From: Methylotenera sp.
Lineage (GTDB): Bacteria > Pseudomonadota > Gammaproteobacteria > Burkholderiales > Methylophilaceae
Assembly (NCBI GenBank): GCA_025359405.1
Contig: JANYGD010000084.1
Span: 1-39,544, forward strand
Direction: 5' to 3'
DNA length: 39,544 nucleotides
Made by a program: the position numbers and the translations under genes. Under the pieces are notes generated by a model that was not told the origin of the DNA, did not search any database, and was given only the letters and a program-made list of their open reading frames with translations. This document shows, one piece after another, positions 14,600-23,324 of this stretch. Position 1 is the first letter of the stretch, and each line of letters begins with the position of its first letter.

Positions 14600-16969
14600 A
14601 TGTCAGCATACGCAATTCCATTTGAACGACTTCGCAACACTGATGTAGGCTCTGTTGGCGGCAAAAATGCCTCCTTAGGCGAAATGATTTCGCAACTCTC
14701 TGCCAAAGGAGTGCGCGTGCCTACTGGCTTTGCGACCACTGCGCACGCTTATCGTGAATTTTTAGCACAAGGTGGCTTAGATAAAAAAATTAATGATTTG
14801 TTGGATAAATTAGACGCAGATGACACGCAAGCATTAGCAATTTGTGGCAAACAAATTCGCGCTTGGATTATGGATGCCCCCTTCCCTGCAGCTTTAAATG
14901 CTGCGATTGCAGAAAATTACGCGCGATTAACCGACAACTCAGCCGCTGGCACCACGTTTGCTGTGCGTTCCTCCGCAACAGCCGAAGATTTGCCCGATGC
15001 CTCGTTTGCAGGACAGCAAGAAAGTTTTTTAAACATTCACGGCTTGGATAATATTAATCACGCCATTAAAGAAGTGTTCGCCTCGCTTTATAACGACCGC
15101 GCCATTTCGTACCGTGGGCACAAAGGTTTTGTTCATGCCGACGTAGCTTTGTCTGCTGGCATTCAACAAATGGTGCGCTCTGACATTGGCTGCGCTGGCG
15201 TCATGTTTACTATTGATACCGAATCTGGCTTCAAAGATGTGGCGTTTATTACATCAAGTTATGGCTTGGGCGAGACTGTGGTACAAGGTGCAGTGAACCC
15301 TGATGAATTTTATGTGCACAAACCATTGTTGGCGCTTGGCAAACCAGCCATCGTACGTCGGACCATGGGCTCTAAGCTCATCAAAATGGTGTTTAGCGAT
15401 GCCACACAAGCTGGGAAAAGTACCAATACGGTTGATGTGAATCAAGCAGAATCTGAGCGTTATTCGCTAACCGACGCAGACATCTTAGAACTTGCCACTT
15501 ACGCCATGACCATTGAGGCGCACTATGGTTGTGCTATGGATATTGAATGGGGTAAAAACGGCTTGGATGGCAAGTTATATATCTTGCAAGCACGGCCTGA
15601 GACGGTGAAATCGCAAGAATCATTAAGCAATGTAACTGAATCTTATAAACTGCAAAAGCATTCTGCCAAGCCATTAGTTGCTGGTCGCGCCGTCACGCAA
15701 AAAGTGGGCGTTGGGCCGGTTAGAATCGTACTAGACCCAGCTGACATGCACTTAGTGCAGCCTGGCGATATTTTGGTAGCCGATATGACCGACCCGAACT
15801 GGGAGCCCGTAATGAAGCGCGCTTCTGCGCTTGTCACCAATCGTGGCGGCCGCACTTGTCATGCGGCGATTATCGCGCGCGAGCTGGGCATTCCGGCCAT
15901 TGTAGGCTCAGTCAACGCGACTGATTTGCTGCGTGAAGGCGAAATTGTTACCGTATCTTGTGCCGAAGGCGAAACCGGCTTTGTATACCACGGCGCGCTA
16001 GATTTTGAAGTGAGTAGCCAAGCAAACAGCAAATTACCGACACCGCCCTGCAAAATCATGATGAACGTGGGCAACCCCGATATGGCGTTTAGCTTTGCGC
16101 AAATTCCCAATGACGGCGTGGGTTTGGCACGGCTTGAATTTGTGATCAACAATATGGTTGGCATTCACCCCAAAGCCATATTAAACGCAGATGCCATGCC
16201 ATCTGCGATTCAAGCAATTATAAAGAGCCGCGCTAGGGGTTACGCAAATCCTAAACAATTTTACATTGATAAAGTGGCTGAAGGCGTGGCGACCATTGCT
16301 GCGGCGTTTTACCCAAAGCCAGTCATCGTGCGCACTTCTGATTTCAAATCGAACGAGTACAAGAAGTTGGTCGGTGGCGACATTTATGAGCCAGATGAAG
16401 AAAACCCGATGATTGGTTTCCGCGGCGCAGCGCGCTATATGGCGGAAGACTTTCAGGAATGTTTTGCTATGGAATTAACTGCCATGAAAAAGGTGCGCAA
16501 CGAAATGGGCTTAACCAATGTGGAGTTAATGTTGCCGTTTGTGCGCACGCTGGATGAAGCCAAAACGGTAACTGAAATTATGGCGCAACATGGTTTAAAA
16601 CGTGGCGAAAATGGTTTGCGATTGATTATGATGTGCGAAATTCCATCCAATGCGCTGTTAGCTGAGCAGTTTTTGGAATATTTCGATGGTTTTTCAATCG
16701 GTTCAAACGACCTTACTCAGCTTACGTTGGGCATGGATAGAGACTCTGGCATCTTGGCTGATGGCTTTGATGAGCGTAATGACGCGGTGAAAGTGTTGCT
16801 AAAAATGGCGATAAACACTTGCAACCGCTTAGGCAAATACGTCGGCATCTGCGGCCAGGGGCCGTCCGATCATCCCGACTTTGCCGAATGGCTAGTGGCA
16901 GAAGGCATACAATCTGTCTCGCTCAACCCTGATACCGTGATTGCCACTTGGCAGCGTTTGACTAAATAG
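14600..16969 (+). CDS. ppsA: phosphoenolpyruvate synthase
   Basis: The 789-residue length is right for PpsA. The N-terminal ATP-grasp domain has '[16 protein letters not shown]' and '[20 protein letters not shown]'. The swivelling domain has '[19 protein letters not shown]' with the phosphorylated histidine at codon 421. The C-terminal barrel has '[19 protein letters not shown]' and the catalytic cysteine in '[13 protein letters not shown]' at codon 751. Both residue numbers equal those of E. coli. It makes PEP from pyruvate and ATP, releasing AMP and phosphate, for gluconeogenesis from C3 products of C1 assimilation. AAGGGAT precedes the ATG. Its stop overlaps the start of the regulator gene ppsR by one base. 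Confidence 0.97.
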   Translation: MSAYAIPFERLRNTDVGSVGGKNASLGEMISQLSAKGVRVPTGFATTAHAYREFLAQGGLDKKINDLLDKLDADDTQALAICGKQIRAWIMDAPFPAALNAAIAENYARLTDNSAAGTTFAVRSSATAEDLPDASFAGQQESFLNIHGLDNINHAIKEVFASLYNDRAISYRGHKGFVHADVALSAGIQQMVRSDIGCAGVMFTIDTESGFKDVAFITSSYGLGETVVQGAVNPDEFYVHKPLLALGKPAIVRRTMGSKLIKMVFSDATQAGKSTNTVDVNQAESERYSLTDADILELATYAMTIEAHYGCAMDIEWGKNGLDGKLYILQARPETVKSQESLSNVTESYKLQKHSAKPLVAGRAVTQKVGVGPVRIVLDPADMHLVQPGDILVADMTDPNWEPVMKRASALVTNRGGRTCHAAIIARELGIPAIVGSVNATDLLREGEIVTVSCAEGETGFVYHGALDFEVSSQANSKLPTPPCKIMMNVGNPDMAFSFAQIPNDGVGLARLEFVINNMVGIHPKAILNADAMPSAIQAIIKSRARGYANPKQFYIDKVAEGVATIAAAFYPKPVIVRTSDFKSNEYKKLVGGDIYEPDEENPMIGFRGAARYMAEDFQECFAMELTAMKKVRNEMGLTNVELMLPFVRTLDEAKTVTEIMAQHGLKRGENGLRLIMMCEIPSNALLAEQFLEYFDGFSIGSNDLTQLTLGMDRDSGILADGFDERNDAVKVLLKMAINTCNRLGKYVGICGQGPSDHPDFAEWLVAEGIQSVSLNPDTVIATWQRLTK

Positions 16970-17781
16970 TGCAGATACAGCGCACGGTATTCTTTATCTC
17001 TGACGGCACGGGCATTACTGCGGGTGCACTTGGGCAACTGCTCGCGCATTTTCCGCAAACACATTTTGCGCAAATTAGATTGCCATTTACCGATTCAAAC
17101 CAAAAAATTGATGACGCCAAACAGCGCATTCTCATTGCCAAAGCGGCCGATGGCATGCGTCCCGTGGTGATTATGTCGCTAGGTAATATTGAGCATCGCG
17201 CGCTGCTTAAAGAGGCTGATGCCTATTTTATTGACTTATTTAACACGTTTATCGACCCACTAGGGCTGGAACTAGCACAGGAACCGCTGACAGGCAAAGG
17301 CATTGCGCACAGTGTGATGGGTAACAGCTACCACGAGCGCATGGAAGCAATTAATTTTACGCTACACCACGACGACGGCATGACGCATTCTGGGCTTGAG
17401 GAAGCGCAAGTGATTTTGATTGGTGTTTCGCGTTGCGGCAAAACGCCCACTAGCATTTTTCTTGCTATGCAATTTGGCATAAAAGCGGCCAACTATCCGC
17501 TTATTCCAGAAGATTTTGAGCGCGGTGCATTACCAAGTGAGCTATCAAAATATACCGATAAGCTATTTGGTTTAACCATTAAAGCTGAGCGTTTACACTC
17601 TGTACGCAGCGAACGACGGCCAGATAGCGTCTACGCCTCACTTGAAAACTGTCGCAAAGAAATCGCCACCGCAGAAAATTTAATGAAAAAAGCCGGCGTG
17701 CCTTGTGCCGATTCAACTAGCCGTTCGATTGAAGAATTATCCGCAATTATTCTGCAAAAAATACGTAATCACGTTGAATAA
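16969..17781 (+). CDS. ppsR: PEP synthase regulatory protein (kinase/pyrophosphorylase, DUF299)
   Basis: The 270-residue protein starts 'RTVFFISDGTGITAGALGQLL', typical of DUF299, and has a P-loop 'GVSRCGKT' at 152-159 followed by 'NYPLIPEDFERGALP'. Such proteins inactivate PEP synthase by ADP-dependent threonine phosphorylation and reactivate it by phosphate-dependent dephosphorylation. The start is GTG, overlapping the last base of the ppsA stop (TAGTG), so translation is coupled to its target enzyme. No separate Shine-Dalgarno sequence is needed in that arrangement. It converges on chrA with only eight bases between stops. Confidence 0.95.
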   Translation: MQIQRTVFFISDGTGITAGALGQLLAHFPQTHFAQIRLPFTDSNQKIDDAKQRILIAKAADGMRPVVIMSLGNIEHRALLKEADAYFIDLFNTFIDPLGLELAQEPLTGKGIAHSVMGNSYHERMEAINFTLHHDDGMTHSGLEEAQVILIGVSRCGKTPTSIFLAMQFGIKAANYPLIPEDFERGALPSELSKYTDKLFGLTIKAERLHSVRSERRPDSVYASLENCRKEIATAENLMKKAGVPCADSTSRSIEELSAIILQKIRNHVE

Positions 17782-17789
17782 TTACAAAG

Positions 17790-19124
17790 TTACATCAAAA
17801 TATGATGTAGCAATCCAAATAGCGCGAATGCGCCAATTAATTTAATCATATTTAGCTTAAATTTAAACAAAGCAAACCCCGCCACCAGCGTTGCCCCCAG
17901 GGCGACCCAATCAATACTTGCCTGCAAACCACTTGGCCAAAAAATATGCATGGCGAAAAACACCGCTAAGCTTGCAATTACACCCACTACGGCGGCGGTA
18001 ATAGCTGTCAGCGGCGCGGTAAGCTTGAGATTATTTTGTGTAGATTCAATAAATGGCGCGCCGACAAATATAAAAATAAATGAAGGCAAAAACGTAAAAA
18101 ACGTGACTATACAAGCCGCCATAATGGCCGCTACTAGCGGGTCAGCAATGGGCGCTTGGCTCCAGCCACCCACAAAACCCACAAACGCCACCACCATAAT
18201 CAATGGGCCTGGTGTAGTTTCGCCTAACGCTAAGCCGTCCATCATTTGTGTAGATGTTAGCCAGTTGTAGTGTGTCACCGCGCCTTGATACACATAAGGC
18301 AGCACCGCATACGCGCCGCCAAATGTCAGCAATGCCGCTTTGGTAAAAAACCAACCCATTTGCGTAAATGTGGCATCCCAACCATAGCGCAACACCAATA
18401 GCAGCATGGCTGATAGCCAAATTGCTACGCCAATTGCTAAGAACTTAAACAATCCACGCATGCTAAACATTGCGTGCGCAGGTGTCGGCGAATCGTCATC
18501 AATGACAGCTTTGCCAAAGTGTTTATCGGCCGCTTTGTGACCACTGCCGCCAGCAAATAAATTAGGCACAAAGCGATTACCCAAATAACCTAGCGCAGCA
18601 GCAGTCAATACTATTAACGGAAACGGTATTTTAAACGCTGTAATCGCTACAAATGAAGCTGCAGCAATGCCCCAGAGAGCAATATTCTTAAGGACTCTGG
18701 AACCTATTCTATACGCTGCAAATAACACAATCGCCACTACCGCAGGTTTAATGCCATACAGCACGCCCGCCACGCTGGGCAGGTTGCCAAATCGCATATA
18801 AATGTAGCTGAGCAGCATTAAAATGAGCAACGATGGCAATACAAACAAACCGCCAGCAATGATTCCGCCGCGCGTTTTGTGCATCAACCAACCGATGTAA
18901 GTTGCCAATTGCTGCGCCTCTGGCCCAGGTAACACCATACAATAATTCAGTGCATGCAAAAAACGCTTTTCAGAAATCCAGCGTTTATTCTCTACCAAAT
19001 CGTGATGCATAATCGCAATCTGCCCAGCAGGCCCGCCAAAGCTGATAAAACCCAGCTTTAACCAATACCAAAAAGCTTCTTTTAAGGTTGGCTTTGGTGG
19101 AGTTTCCGTTATTAAATATTTCAT
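17790..19124 (-). CDS. chrA: chromate transporter, two-domain ChrA type
   Basis: The protein (about 444 residues) is a hydrophobic membrane protein with two CHR domains. The first has 'FWYWLKLGFISFGGPAGQIA' and 'MVLPGPEAQQLATYIGWLMH'. The second has 'FFTKAALLTFGGAYAVLPYV' and 'LALGETTPGPLIMVVAFVGF'. The family exports chromate from the cytoplasm, though many members are named by homology alone. The halves are joined by a polar linker near residue 200. The track starts at GTG 19133; I prefer ATG 19124 because the conserved region begins soon after, but neither has a good ribosome-binding site. No chrB-type regulator is adjacent. Confidence 0.88.
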   Translation of the reverse strand: MKYLITETPPKPTLKEAFWYWLKLGFISFGGPAGQIAIMHHDLVENKRWISEKRFLHALNYCMVLPGPEAQQLATYIGWLMHKTRGGIIAGGLFVLPSLLILMLLSYIYMRFGNLPSVAGVLYGIKPAVVAIVLFAAYRIGSRVLKNIALWGIAAASFVAITAFKIPFPLIVLTAAALGYLGNRFVPNLFAGGSGHKAADKHFGKAVIDDDSPTPAHAMFSMRGLFKFLAIGVAIWLSAMLLLVLRYGWDATFTQMGWFFTKAALLTFGGAYAVLPYVYQGAVTHYNWLTSTQMMDGLALGETTPGPLIMVVAFVGFVGGWSQAPIADPLVAAIMAACIVTFFTFLPSFIFIFVGAPFIESTQNNLKLTAPLTAITAAVVGVIASLAVFFAMHIFWPSGLQASIDWVALGATLVAGFALFKFKLNMIKLIGAFALFGLLHHILM

Positions 19125-19200
19125 AAAAATCACTAAATAATAATCACAATTTGATTGTATCTATTAATTTGCGCAATAACAAAAAACTCTAATAATCCAT

Positions 19201-19216
19201 TGGCACGCAAAATGCT
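19201..19216 (+). promoter_or_regulatory. sigma-54 (RpoN) promoter for the 57-residue small protein
   Basis: TGGCACGCAAAATGCT matches the -24/-12 consensus TGGCACG-N4-TTGCW with one mismatch, and exactly ten bases separate the GG and GC pairs, as RpoN requires. Transcription would start near 19227, giving a leader of about 48 bases before the ATG at 19275. The leader contains two copies of TTACTAG (19226-19232 and 19237-19243). An enhancer-binding activator would be expected; none is encoded nearby. Confidence 0.6.
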
Positions 19217-19274
19217 TAATCCTAATTACTAGCAATTTACTAGTGTTTAAAGATACAGAAAGGTTAGGTTTAAT

Positions 19275-19448
19275 ATGTCTAGTACAACAAAAACAAGTTT
19301 AGATAAAATTAAAATGTTAGATCAAATGCTTGAAGATTTAGCAGGTGAAGAGTTTGAAGAAGGCGATGAGTCTGAAAGAGGCATCAGTGCTGGCGTTAAG
19401 CGTCACGATATCACTGAAGACTTAGATGTTATTGATCTCTTGCACTAA
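19275..19448 (+). CDS. small acidic protein of unknown function, 57 residues
   Basis: An ATG-started frame too short for the ORF track reads MSSTTKTSLDKIKMLDQMLE and on to 'ISAGVKRHDITEDLDVIDLLH'. It is rich in Asp and Glu, has no signal peptide or membrane segment, and its first half should form an amphipathic helix. AAAGG lies about ten bases upstream, and a well-formed sigma-54 promoter lies about 60 bases upstream, which together make it a real gene. I do not recognise the family. It lies between divergent chrA and the convergent tRNA-Ser gene. A small regulatory or adaptor protein is possible, but nothing in the sequence shows this. Confidence 0.65.
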   Translation: MSSTTKTSLDKIKMLDQMLEDLAGEEFEEGDESERGISAGVKRHDITEDLDVIDLLH

Positions 19449-19484
19449 TTTGTGTTCGAGGCTAACAGCAATTAAACATGCACT

Positions 19485-19574
19485 TGGCGGAGAGAGAGGG
19501 ATTCGAACCCTCGACAGAGTTGCCTCTGTGCCACCTTTCCAGGGTGGTGACTTAAACCGCTCATCCATCTCTCC
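19485..19574 (-). tRNA. tRNA-Ser (anticodon GGA)
   Basis: The minus strand from 19574 reads GGAGAGATGGATGAGCGGTT, and its 3' end is TCTCTCC-G-CCA, pairing with the 5' acceptor stem. The anticodon stem CCACC/GGTGG encloses CTGGAAA, giving anticodon GGA. The long variable arm (CACAGAGGCAACTCTGT) is the class II serine type, and GGTTCGAATCC is the T loop. CCA is encoded in the genome. Confidence 0.97.
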
Positions 19575-19684
19575 ACAATCACAGTTGCAGCTGCGGATTA
19601 TAGTCGATGTGCATCGCTAGACCAATATGAAGCACATTCAAAAGTGTTGAAAATTCGACAAAATTGATTTAATTTTAAGCAGCG

Positions 19685-20926
19685 CTAGCTTTTGAGTACG
19701 TAAGTATTCACCTCGCCTTTACCCTTTATTTCAATCAATCCACGAGATTCTAACTTGTGATTAGCCTTTAAAAGCTGATAGGTAAATTCACTCACTTGAA
19801 TGGTGCCGGGCAAACTGGTTTTTTCCATGCGGCTAGCCATATTCACAGGGTCGCCCCAAATATCGTAAGCAAATTTACTGGTGCCTATCACACCCGCTAC
19901 CACTGGCCCGCTACTGATGCCAATACGTATCTGTAATTTTTTCCCCGTTTGCTCGTTAAATACGGCCAATTCCTGCTGCATTTCAAGCGCCAATTGTGCA
20001 ATCACCGTGGCATGGTCATCACGGCCAACTGGCGCCCCGCCGACCACCATATAGCCATCGCCAATGGTTTTAATTTTTTCTAAGCCGTGCTGATCAGCCA
20101 ATCTATCAAAGCGCGAAAATAGCTGGCTTAATAAATCCACCAGCTCTGCAGGCGGCATCGAGGCTGTCATTTTGGTAAATCCCACAATATCAGCAAACAA
20201 AATCGTCACTTCTTCGTGGCTATCCGCAATACGCATATCGTTATCTTTTAGTCTATTCGCAATGGATTTTGGCAGAATGTTCAACAACAGTTTTTCCGAT
20301 CTTGCTTGTTCCAAACTCAACTCAAACAACGTGCGCTCTTTTTGGTTTTGAAAGTAACGCATTACGGCATATAAGATGCAGGTAGTGCCAATAATATTCA
20401 TTAGGAAAAAGGTATCTTTAATATGCGCAGGAATGGGTAGCGAATTACCAACGAATATGTAATTGAGCTTCCAAGAAACCCCTGCAAGCGCTAAAAATAA
20501 AACAAACCAAGGCGTGGATTGGCGCGTGCCCAAAATCATCAGCGCACCTATTGGCGACAAAATTGCCCAAATGGCAATGCCGCTAGAAGCCTCGTAACCA
20601 CCAATCGCCCATTGCATAAAAAAAGGCATCACTAACAACATCACTAATTGGGTGAAAGTAAAATATTCGAATTTTTTACTACGGTAAAATATGAGTAAAC
20701 TTGCATAAGAAACAATGATATACACATAAGGCACAGCCGCCATCATAGCGTAGCCTTCGCCTAAGCCTGAGAGCGTAAATATCCAAAAAATGCATACCAA
20801 GCTCTCGGCAAATACCAAAATAGTGAGAATGGCCTTGCCTAAAGTAGAATCGGTTGGATGGCTGATATTATGCCAAAATTCTCTCGTGGCAATACCAAAA
20901 GCTGTAACTGAATCGGTCATAAGCAA
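19685..20926 (-). CDS. membrane-bound class III adenylate cyclase
   Basis: The protein (413 residues) has about six membrane segments in residues 30-195, then a cyclase domain at about 235-400. 'TILFADIVGFTKM' (metal Asp 246) and 'IKTIGDGYMVVGG' (metal Asp 290, with Lys before it) are intact. 'FAYDIWGDPVNMASRME' supplies the adenine-selecting Asp and the transition-state Asn and Arg. ATP is therefore the likely substrate and cAMP the product. No HAMP domain is evident; a short coiled stretch (about 195-220) links membrane and catalytic parts. The start is TTG 20926, with AGGA seven bases upstream, or ATG 20920, which is a better codon with a longer gap. It stands alone, divergent from the aldehyde dehydrogenase gene. 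Confidence 0.88.
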   Translation of the reverse strand: MLMTDSVTAFGIATREFWHNISHPTDSTLGKAILTILVFAESLVCIFWIFTLSGLGEGYAMMAAVPYVYIIVSYASLLIFYRSKKFEYFTFTQLVMLLVMPFFMQWAIGGYEASSGIAIWAILSPIGALMILGTRQSTPWFVLFLALAGVSWKLNYIFVGNSLPIPAHIKDTFFLMNIIGTTCILYAVMRYFQNQKERTLFELSLEQARSEKLLLNILPKSIANRLKDNDMRIADSHEEVTILFADIVGFTKMTASMPPAELVDLLSQLFSRFDRLADQHGLEKIKTIGDGYMVVGGAPVGRDDHATVIAQLALEMQQELAVFNEQTGKKLQIRIGISSGPVVAGVIGTSKFAYDIWGDPVNMASRMEKTSLPGTIQVSEFTYQLLKANHKLESRGLIEIKGKGEVNTYVLKS

Positions 20927-21070
20927 GCTTGTTTCCTAGTGAAAATGGTATTTATTTTATTTACTGCGCAAACTATATCGCATGCGACAAATGTTCGCCA
21001 CATTCGCGCAATAAAAATTCGGTAAAATAACGTTTTCACTTGATTTGCTCGCCACTAAGGTTTATTGTTT

Positions 21071-21127
21071 AGGTTGAGCTTATTTCTGAAATCCTTTTAC
21101 TGTCAAGGAGATACAGAAGGTTGAGCT
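21071..21127 (+). repeat. direct repeat AGGTTGAGCT in aldehyde dehydrogenase leader
   Basis: AGGTTGAGCT occurs at 21071-21080 and again at 21118-21127, 47 bases apart start to start, upstream of the aldehyde dehydrogenase gene. Each copy is followed within about ten bases by T-rich sequence ending in TGAA. It may be a paired regulator site. The 292-base gap between the cyclase and dehydrogenase genes holds no other gene that I see. Confidence 0.35.
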
Positions 21128-21218
21128 GGCATTTGAATCAATTAAAAAATTTAACAACATAATGCGGGTTAGCAGGTAGAAATACTACATTTACAACAGA
21201 AAAACTAAAGGAGTTAGC

Positions 21219-22769
21219 ATGGATAGCGATAATAAAGTAAGTAGCGCAAGTTTGGATACACTAAAAGACCTTGGCGTAAAACACCCTTACAAAGCCAAAT
21301 ATGATAATTACATCGGTGGCAAATGGGTTAAGCCGGTCGATGGTGCCTATTTTGACAATGTAAGCCCTGTGACTGGCAAAAATTTCTGCCAAATTGCACG
21401 CTCAAGCGAAAAAGATGTGAATTTGGCGCTAGACGCTGCACACGCAGCTAAAGACGCTTGGGGCAAAACCTCATACGCTGCGCGTGCGGTAATTTTAAAC
21501 AAAATCGCCGATACGATGGAAGCAAACTTAGAAGCCATCGCCATTGCTGAAACCATTGATAACGGTAAACCATTGCGTGAAACCACTTATGTAGATATTC
21601 CATTGGCGATTGATCACTTCCGCTATTTTGCTGGCTGCATTCGTGCGCAAGAAGGTTCAGTATGTGAAGTAGACGAAACCACCGTTGCATATCACTTCCA
21701 CGAGCCACTAGGTGTGGTTGGCCAAATTATTCCTTGGAACTTCCCAATTTTAATGGCAGTTTGGAAACTAGCACCGGCCTTGGCTGCAGGCAACTGCATC
21801 GTGCTAAAACCAGCAGAACAAACGCCTGCTTCTATCATGGTGTTGTTAGAGTTTATTGCTCACTTGTTGCCAGCTGGCGTGCTAAACGTGGTGAACGGCT
21901 TTGGTTTAGAAGCAGGCAAACCGCTTGCAAGCTCAAAACGTATTGCAAAAATTGCATTTACAGGCGAGACTTCTACTGGCCGCTTAATCATGCAATACGC
22001 ATCACAAAACTTAATTCCAGTCACTTTGGAATTAGGCGGCAAATCACCTAACATCTTCTTTGAAGATATCATGGATGCTGACGATGCTTACTTCGACAAA
22101 GCTATTGAAGGTTTGGTGCTGTTCTTGGTGAACCAAGGTGAAGTATGTACTTGCCCATCACGCGCATTGATTCAAGAATCTATCTACGAAAAATTCATGG
22201 CACGTGTCATGGTACGCGTAAAAGCGGTTACCCAAGGTAGCCCATTAGATATGAACACTATGGTTGGCGCTCAAGCTTCGCAAGAGCAAGTAGAAAAAAT
22301 CATGAGTTACATGAAAATCGGTAAAGATGAAGGCGCTGAGTTGCTCATTGGTGGCGCACGCAAGGTGCAAGATAACCCTGCAATTAAAGATGGCTTTTAT
22401 ATTCAGCCAACCATCTTTAAAGGCCACAACAAAATGCGTATTTTCCAAGAAGAAATTTTTGGCCCAGTATTGTCAGTAACCACATTTAAAGACGAAGCGG
22501 AAGCTTTGGCAATCGCTAATGACACGCTTTATGGCTTGGGCGCTGGCGTTTGGTCACGTAATGGCAACCGCGCATACCGCATGGGTAAAGCCATTCAAGC
22601 GGGTCGCGTGTGGACGAACTGTTATCATCTGTACCCTGCGCACGCAGCGTTTGGTGGCTACAAACAATCTGGCATTGGCCGCGAAAATCACAAAATGATG
22701 CTCGATCATTACCAACAAACCAAAAACTTGCTGGTAAGCTACAGTGAAAACAAACTAGGCTTCTTTTAA
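21219..22769 (+). CDS. NAD-dependent aldehyde dehydrogenase (acetaldehyde dehydrogenase, AcoD/ExaC type)
   Basis: The 516-residue protein is a complete ALDH: '[20 protein letters not shown]' (Asn and cofactor-binding region), '[15 protein letters not shown]', '[16 protein letters not shown]' (general-base Glu), '[13 protein letters not shown]' (catalytic Cys 310), and '[13 protein letters not shown]'. The closest recognisable subgroup is that of ExaC/AcoD acetaldehyde dehydrogenases, which oxidise small aldehydes to acids with NAD+. The DUF779 partner gene downstream supports this. In a methylotroph the physiological aldehyde could differ. AAGGAG lies seven bases before the ATG. A terminator-like hairpin follows, so expression of the partner may be lower. 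Confidence 0.93.
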   Translation: MDSDNKVSSASLDTLKDLGVKHPYKAKYDNYIGGKWVKPVDGAYFDNVSPVTGKNFCQIARSSEKDVNLALDAAHAAKDAWGKTSYAARAVILNKIADTMEANLEAIAIAETIDNGKPLRETTYVDIPLAIDHFRYFAGCIRAQEGSVCEVDETTVAYHFHEPLGVVGQIIPWNFPILMAVWKLAPALAAGNCIVLKPAEQTPASIMVLLEFIAHLLPAGVLNVVNGFGLEAGKPLASSKRIAKIAFTGETSTGRLIMQYASQNLIPVTLELGGKSPNIFFEDIMDADDAYFDKAIEGLVLFLVNQGEVCTCPSRALIQESIYEKFMARVMVRVKAVTQGSPLDMNTMVGAQASQEQVEKIMSYMKIGKDEGAELLIGGARKVQDNPAIKDGFYIQPTIFKGHNKMRIFQEEIFGPVLSVTTFKDEAEALAIANDTLYGLGAGVWSRNGNRAYRMGKAIQAGRVWTNCYHLYPAHAAFGGYKQSGIGRENHKMMLDHYQQTKNLLVSYSENKLGFF

Positions 22770-22790
22770 TTTAGAAGCTTAGTTTATTTA

Positions 22791-22815
22791 AAGGGCGGGG
22801 TTAATCCTCGCCCTT
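22791..22815 (+). terminator. hairpin after aldehyde dehydrogenase gene
   Basis: A 7-bp stem (AAGGGCG / CGCCCTT), extended by GG/CC pairing towards the loop, is followed by GTTGTTTCT. The U tail is weak, so it may act as a partial terminator between the dehydrogenase gene and the DUF779 gene. Confidence 0.6.
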
Positions 22816-22866
22816 GTTGTTTCTGGCGTTAGTTTTGAGGTAAACTGAGTTTTTAGGAGTAACGAA

Positions 22867-23265
22867 ATGGACGATGTTCAAACAGCACAAGTCACTCGGG
22901 TAGATAGCACAGAAGCTGCGAATCAATTAATAGACATGCTGCGTGCTAAATATGGCGAGCTGATGATTCACCAATCTGGTGGCTGCTGTGATGGCAGCAC
23001 GCCCATGTGCTTTGGCAAAGGTGAGTTTCTATTAGGCGCTTCCGATGTGCAGTTGGGCGAAGTGCACGGTGTAGGCTTTTACATGTCTGAATCTCAATTT
23101 GCCTATTGGGAACACACGCATTTAACGCTAGATGCCATTCCCGGCATGGGTGGCCAGTTCTCGTACGACAACGGTACTGGTATGCGCTTTCACATTCGCT
23201 CACGGCTTTATTCTGACGAAGAATGGGCTGTCTTAGAAAAAACCCCGGTCAAGCACTGCAGTTAA
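22867..23265 (+). CDS. DUF779 family protein, aldehyde dehydrogenase partner
   Basis: The 132-residue protein has the DUF779 core 'LMIHQSGGCCDGSTPMCF' at about 37-54, followed by 'DVQLGEVHGVGFYMSESQF' and a C-terminal 'GMRFHIRSRLYSDEEW'. Genes of this family are found next to acetaldehyde dehydrogenase genes in many proteobacteria. The Cys-Cys pair and third Cys could bind metal, but the function is not established. AGGAG lies eight bases before the ATG. It lies about 100 bases downstream of the dehydrogenase gene on the same strand, with a hairpin between. Confidence 0.88.
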   Translation: MDDVQTAQVTRVDSTEAANQLIDMLRAKYGELMIHQSGGCCDGSTPMCFGKGEFLLGASDVQLGEVHGVGFYMSESQFAYWEHTHLTLDAIPGMGGQFSYDNGTGMRFHIRSRLYSDEEWAVLEKTPVKHCS

Positions 23266-23324
23266 TAACACCAAAATTAACTAGCCATAACGTGTGAGTT
23301 TCATCCTTGTTTAAAACGCCCTAA

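Noticed and set aside
17791-17809. Hairpin TACATCA/TGATGTA between ppsR and chrA as a terminator
   Set aside because: The stem is only seven A/T-rich base pairs, overlaps the chrA end and has no T run on either strand.
21118-21140. TGGCATTTGAATC upstream of aldehyde dehydrogenase as a sigma-54 promoter
   Set aside because: There is no GC pair ten bases after the GG, so the -12 element is missing.
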